Source: Paralichthys olivaceus (Eukaryota; Chordata; Actinopteri; Pleuronectiformes; Paralichthyidae). From it: 64,000 nucleotides of DNA. Made by a program: the position numbers and the translations under genes. The stretch spans positions 11,442,816 through 11,506,815 of the forward strand of contig NC_091098.1 in assembly GCF_024713975.1 (NCBI RefSeq). The letters run 5' to 3'. The notes under the pieces are model-generated. The model was given only the letters and a program-made list of their open reading frames with translations, did not search any database and had not been told where the DNA came from. Numbering within the stretch: the stretch's first letter is position 1; each line of letters begins with the position of its first letter. Of the stretch, positions 60,735 to 64,000 are shown in pieces.

Positions 60735-61930
60735 ACTGTGTGTCTCGGTGAAATGAGTGCTGGAGTTGTTCTTTGTTCACTGACTGGTTTCTGCTCCTGT
60801 TATGAGCAGGGCTGTAATCGTAAAGAAACAGTGGCACGGACAAAACAGGAAAGGCAAAACTAGAACCATTAATGGAAACAAGAAGGCTGCTTCATTCACA
60901 GCAACATCAAAATCCTTTTTGCAAGCAAGAAGCTTCCAGTCGTGCTTTTTTCAGATATTTTCATAAAAAGTTTTCAGTCAACTTTGAAATCAAAAGCTAG
61001 AAAAACAATACAATAAAGATTTGATGGTTTAGCCACCCGTAAACAAAAATCGCAATTGTCTGATGTCTCATGCAACATAAAAAATGCAAATCCTCAGCTG
61101 AAACCTTTCTGGCTACATCTGTAACAAATCCTACAGTTTTATCAGCACCGAACAGATGACAGGATGGGAAGAGGAGGAGGGAGCTGGGCGGAACATATAA
61201 GCGTCACATGTGTCATGGTTGCCTTTTTAATTTGGAGAGCTAGCTGAAAAATCGGTCCAATTAAAAAATCAAATGAGGAACAAGCATGCGGGTCATTGCG
61301 AAAACACACACTCACACATACACACTCTACTGCTCTCTCTATATATGCCATCGCTCATTAGGCAATGTTCCCTGTTGTTCGCTGCTGCTGCTTTCACTAC
61401 ACTTATTTTGTTTACATAACCGAGTCAGGTCAGGCACCCAGGGCTCTCTCTCTCTTTTTCTCTCTCTCTCTCTCTTCCTCTCTTCCGCTCTCTCACCCCG
61501 TCCTCTGTCCTCTTGCTATTATCTTGTTGGACAAAAGCAAACTGACTTCTTCATGACAATGACAGGTTATTTACGCACTTTATGTTTCCCCTTTGAGGTG
61601 TGGAGAAGTGGCCTACTTAGTGTGAGCCTTAAGGAGTCACAAAGCACTCGCACATGAACATCTGAGGACACACACACACACCCTTTTTTCACTCAGGGAA
61701 TCCTGACTGACAGCAGATGGTGTTAGCAAAGCCAAAACTAGACACTGTGTGACAAGTATGTCGCTAAGACTAATAAAATTAAATTTTTTACATTTTAATG
61801 CCATCAATTTGGTCAGGATTGATTTGACGGTCACATGGGATTCCATTCTGACCTGTGTGGGTGTCTCAGTCTCTCATTCAGCAAATGATGGTTGAAATTA
61901 TTGAAATGAAATGACCGACAAATCCTGTTC
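59694..61930. other. acot7: acot7 intron after exon 6, first part
   Basis: Non-coding. It holds a (GT)21 microsatellite at 60691-60733 and CT-rich runs at 61444-61480. No exon resembling the second hotdog domain was found. Confidence 0.7.
60691..60733. repeat. (GT)21 microsatellite
   Basis: An uninterrupted GT repeat. Confidence 0.97.
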
Positions 61931-61933
61931 ATT

Positions 61934-62287
61934 AAAGGTTCAGTGTGTAGAATTTTGTGATATCTAGTGTTGAAATTGCATGTTGCAGCTGAACACCCCT
62001 CACCTCACCCTCCCCTTCCAAACGTTAAGAAGAACCTGTTGTAGCCTTTAAAAACTCAAAAGGTGTTTAGTTTGTCCATTCTGGACTAATGTAAAAAACA
62101 TGGCAGCCTCCATAGAGAGGGTCCCCTCGATGTAAATATAAAGTATTTAAATACAAAGGGCCTTTTCTGGGGTTAAGAGAAAACTACAATTCATACAATT
62201 TAGATGAAACCAAGAACATCATGAGGATTATTCTACATTAAATTTCTGCAAATAGATCCCTTTAGCCTGAATCTTACACACCTTTAA
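61934..62287 (+). mobile_element. MITE-like element (copy 2, both ends)
   Basis: The left end AAAGGTTCAGTGTGTAGAAT and the right end, reverse-complemented TTTAAAGGTGTGTAAGAT, form imperfect terminal inverted repeats with a short gap. The interior matches 43518-43868 at high identity. No coding capacity is present. Confidence 0.75.
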
Positions 62288-63527
62288 ATAAAAGAAAATA
62301 AAAATTAATATTTTTTTAATGACATTGGATATTTATGAGGTCTTTTAATTGGAACTACCTTCGACAGATGAAATAATCCATTTGAGAAACAAAATATTTT
62401 GAGAGTCACAAGATCTTGTTCTCAAATGTAATTTATCACTGAGTTTTATCTTTGTTATTTGAACTGTTGTTGGACCATAGAATGTAAAGACATGACTTCA
62501 CGCTCCAAAAAGTGAAGCCAAAGTGTCTCGTGCCACCTGGTGGCTGTCCTCAGAATAGGTCATGAACCCTGCCATCTCCATGTTAGCGGATGGTACATGG
62601 ACCAGATTAAAAAGTCAAGGTACATATCAAAAAAATATTTCTCAAAGATGATTCCTGTCATTTTAGGTAGTTCATATCACACTTCTGTATATTCAGGTGC
62701 TCATTTTTCTGTTAAGTTTAGTAATAAGTTATTTGCTGCTATAAAAACTGAAATATCATGATTGACAGCTGAGACTCATGATTAGTCGAGCAATTTTTGT
62801 CGGCAGGACCTCGCTACACTGGCACCATCTCTCAGTTGCCTCGTGTAGACTCAGGCTCCATATGAACAATCTAGCAGTGTTCATGTCTGGGATAGTTTCA
62901 TTTCTGGATAGTGGAAGAATAGACGCCCATCTTTATATACAGTCAATGAGGTGGATTATCTCTTTATTCAATAAAACATTAATGTGCTGCTCAGCACTAA
63001 GTAAAGGAGAATAACCTGTGCATTGTGTCGAAAACCTTACCCATTAATACCCACAACGTTTACAAAGCCAGATGTTGTCAGTCCAGGCCTGCGACTGTAC
63101 AGCTGCCACTCAAACGGCAGATGCCTGATTGTGTAATGAAAGTCTCCAACATGCCTGTAAAAAAGATCAAAGTATCAGAAACTTTGACTAGAGCCCACCA
63201 TGAGTCCCTTTAACTCAATGTTCTTTCTTCTCTCTCTCTCTCCTTTTCTTTGTTGCATGCAGCTTCTTTAAAGTCTGTCCACCTCTCCTCATTATCTCAT
63301 GCTCTCTCTTCCTCTTCTCTCCTTGCTCGCTCCCCTCTCACCTTCATGTTCTGAGGAAGCGTACCACCTGTTTCCATAGAAACAGCAATTGATTGCCACA
63401 GGTGGACAGCACTGCAGTCCCGATTAAATCAAACAGAGCGACGAAAAGGCTAAAGCAACAGAGCCGTTGATAGAGGTTGGGAATTGTTCTGTTGGTTATT
63501 CCTCTACATTTTCATCCGTGCACAAAA

Positions 63528-63571
<44 letters not shown>

Positions 63572-64000
63572 CAGAGCACAGGAACACATCCATCACTGTG
63601 GCTCTATATATTATCTGTCCTCTGCTCTGATCTATGCTCAGTGAGTATATAAACATGTCACTGCTGGAGACACAGGAATTCATGGAGACAGGGATATGTC
63701 CAATGGAGCTTGTGTGATCGACCTTTATGAGGACTGTGTGTGTGTGTTTGTGCGTGCGTGCGTGCGTGCATGCGTGTGTGTGTCCCTTGACTTTGTCAGC
63801 CTTGTGTCTTTTCCAAACCAACATTGATTCAGAAATAAAATACTGAATCAGGTTGTTATGATTAAGACACTGGTTTCTTCCCTGGTAGACTGAAATATAT
63901 GGTGCACCTCATTAACCCTAAAGTTTTCTTTGAAGGTTTTCATCCGTCTGATAAAACTATAGAAATCTCTGTTTCCCTGTCTGTGTATGGAACTCGTATC
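62288..64000. other. acot7: right-edge stretch, acot7 intron
   Basis: Non-coding, with GT-rich repeats at 63531-63570 and 63736-63782. No exon was recognised; the remaining acot7 exons are beyond the window. Confidence 0.65.
63531..63570. repeat. (TG)20 microsatellite
   Basis: A TG repeat. A second, GTGC-interrupted one follows at about 63736-63782. Confidence 0.96.

Overview
The window looks like nuclear DNA from a ray-finned fish, probably a percomorph-type teleost. It has short split genes with GT-AG introns, many long CA/GT microsatellites, and fish-type retroposons (an L2/Maui-like LINE, tRNA-derived SINEs, a Penelope-like fragment, RTE-like LINE ends, hAT-like MITEs). There is no bacterial, CRISPR or operon content. 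The gene order espn(-) / hes2-like(+) / hes2-like(+) / acot7(+) matches the ACOT7-HES2-ESPN order and relative orientations of human 1p36. That synteny supports the gene calls made from protein similarity.

Layout: 1-16113 holds the 5' two thirds of espn on the minus strand. Seven exons join in phase into 523 codons (ankyrin repeats, then a proline-rich region), and the gene runs off the left edge. A doubtful eighth exon lies at 1747-1862. 16114-30460 is a 14 kb non-coding interval with a roughly 60-unit GT repeat, a polyC tract, a CTTT tract, a SINE split by another insertion, and several promoter- or enhancer-like blocks. 30567-31413 and 40196-41118 are two tandem hes2-like bHLH-Orange-WRPW repressor genes, each with its own TATA box and poly(A) signal. 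Between them lies a decayed L2-type LINE (34384-36150). 42420-64000 holds the 5' half of acot7: two alternative first exons, six further exons including a 15-nt candidate microexon, and long repeat-rich introns. It runs off the right edge before the second hotdog domain's catalytic residue.

espn encodes an actin-bundling protein of hair-cell stereocilia. The hes genes encode Hairy/E(spl) repressors that usually act against proneural bHLH factors. acot7 encodes a cytosolic acyl-CoA thioesterase that is abundant in brain. No pathway links the three; the block is a conserved neighbourhood.

The most interesting signals concern the hes pair. Three short non-coding modules occur in the same order upstream of both copies. 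The last exons are nearly identical while the earlier exons have diverged, which suggests gene conversion. Copy A has lost the bHLH intron that copy B keeps. In acot7, the two first exons share splice phase and end in the same peptide, and the 15-nt microexon has a TGC motif just before its acceptor. An unidentified coding-like ORF whose stop overlaps AATAAA lies at 42645-42830. All calls are from reading the sequence, and paralogue names (hes2.1/hes2.2) cannot be assigned here.
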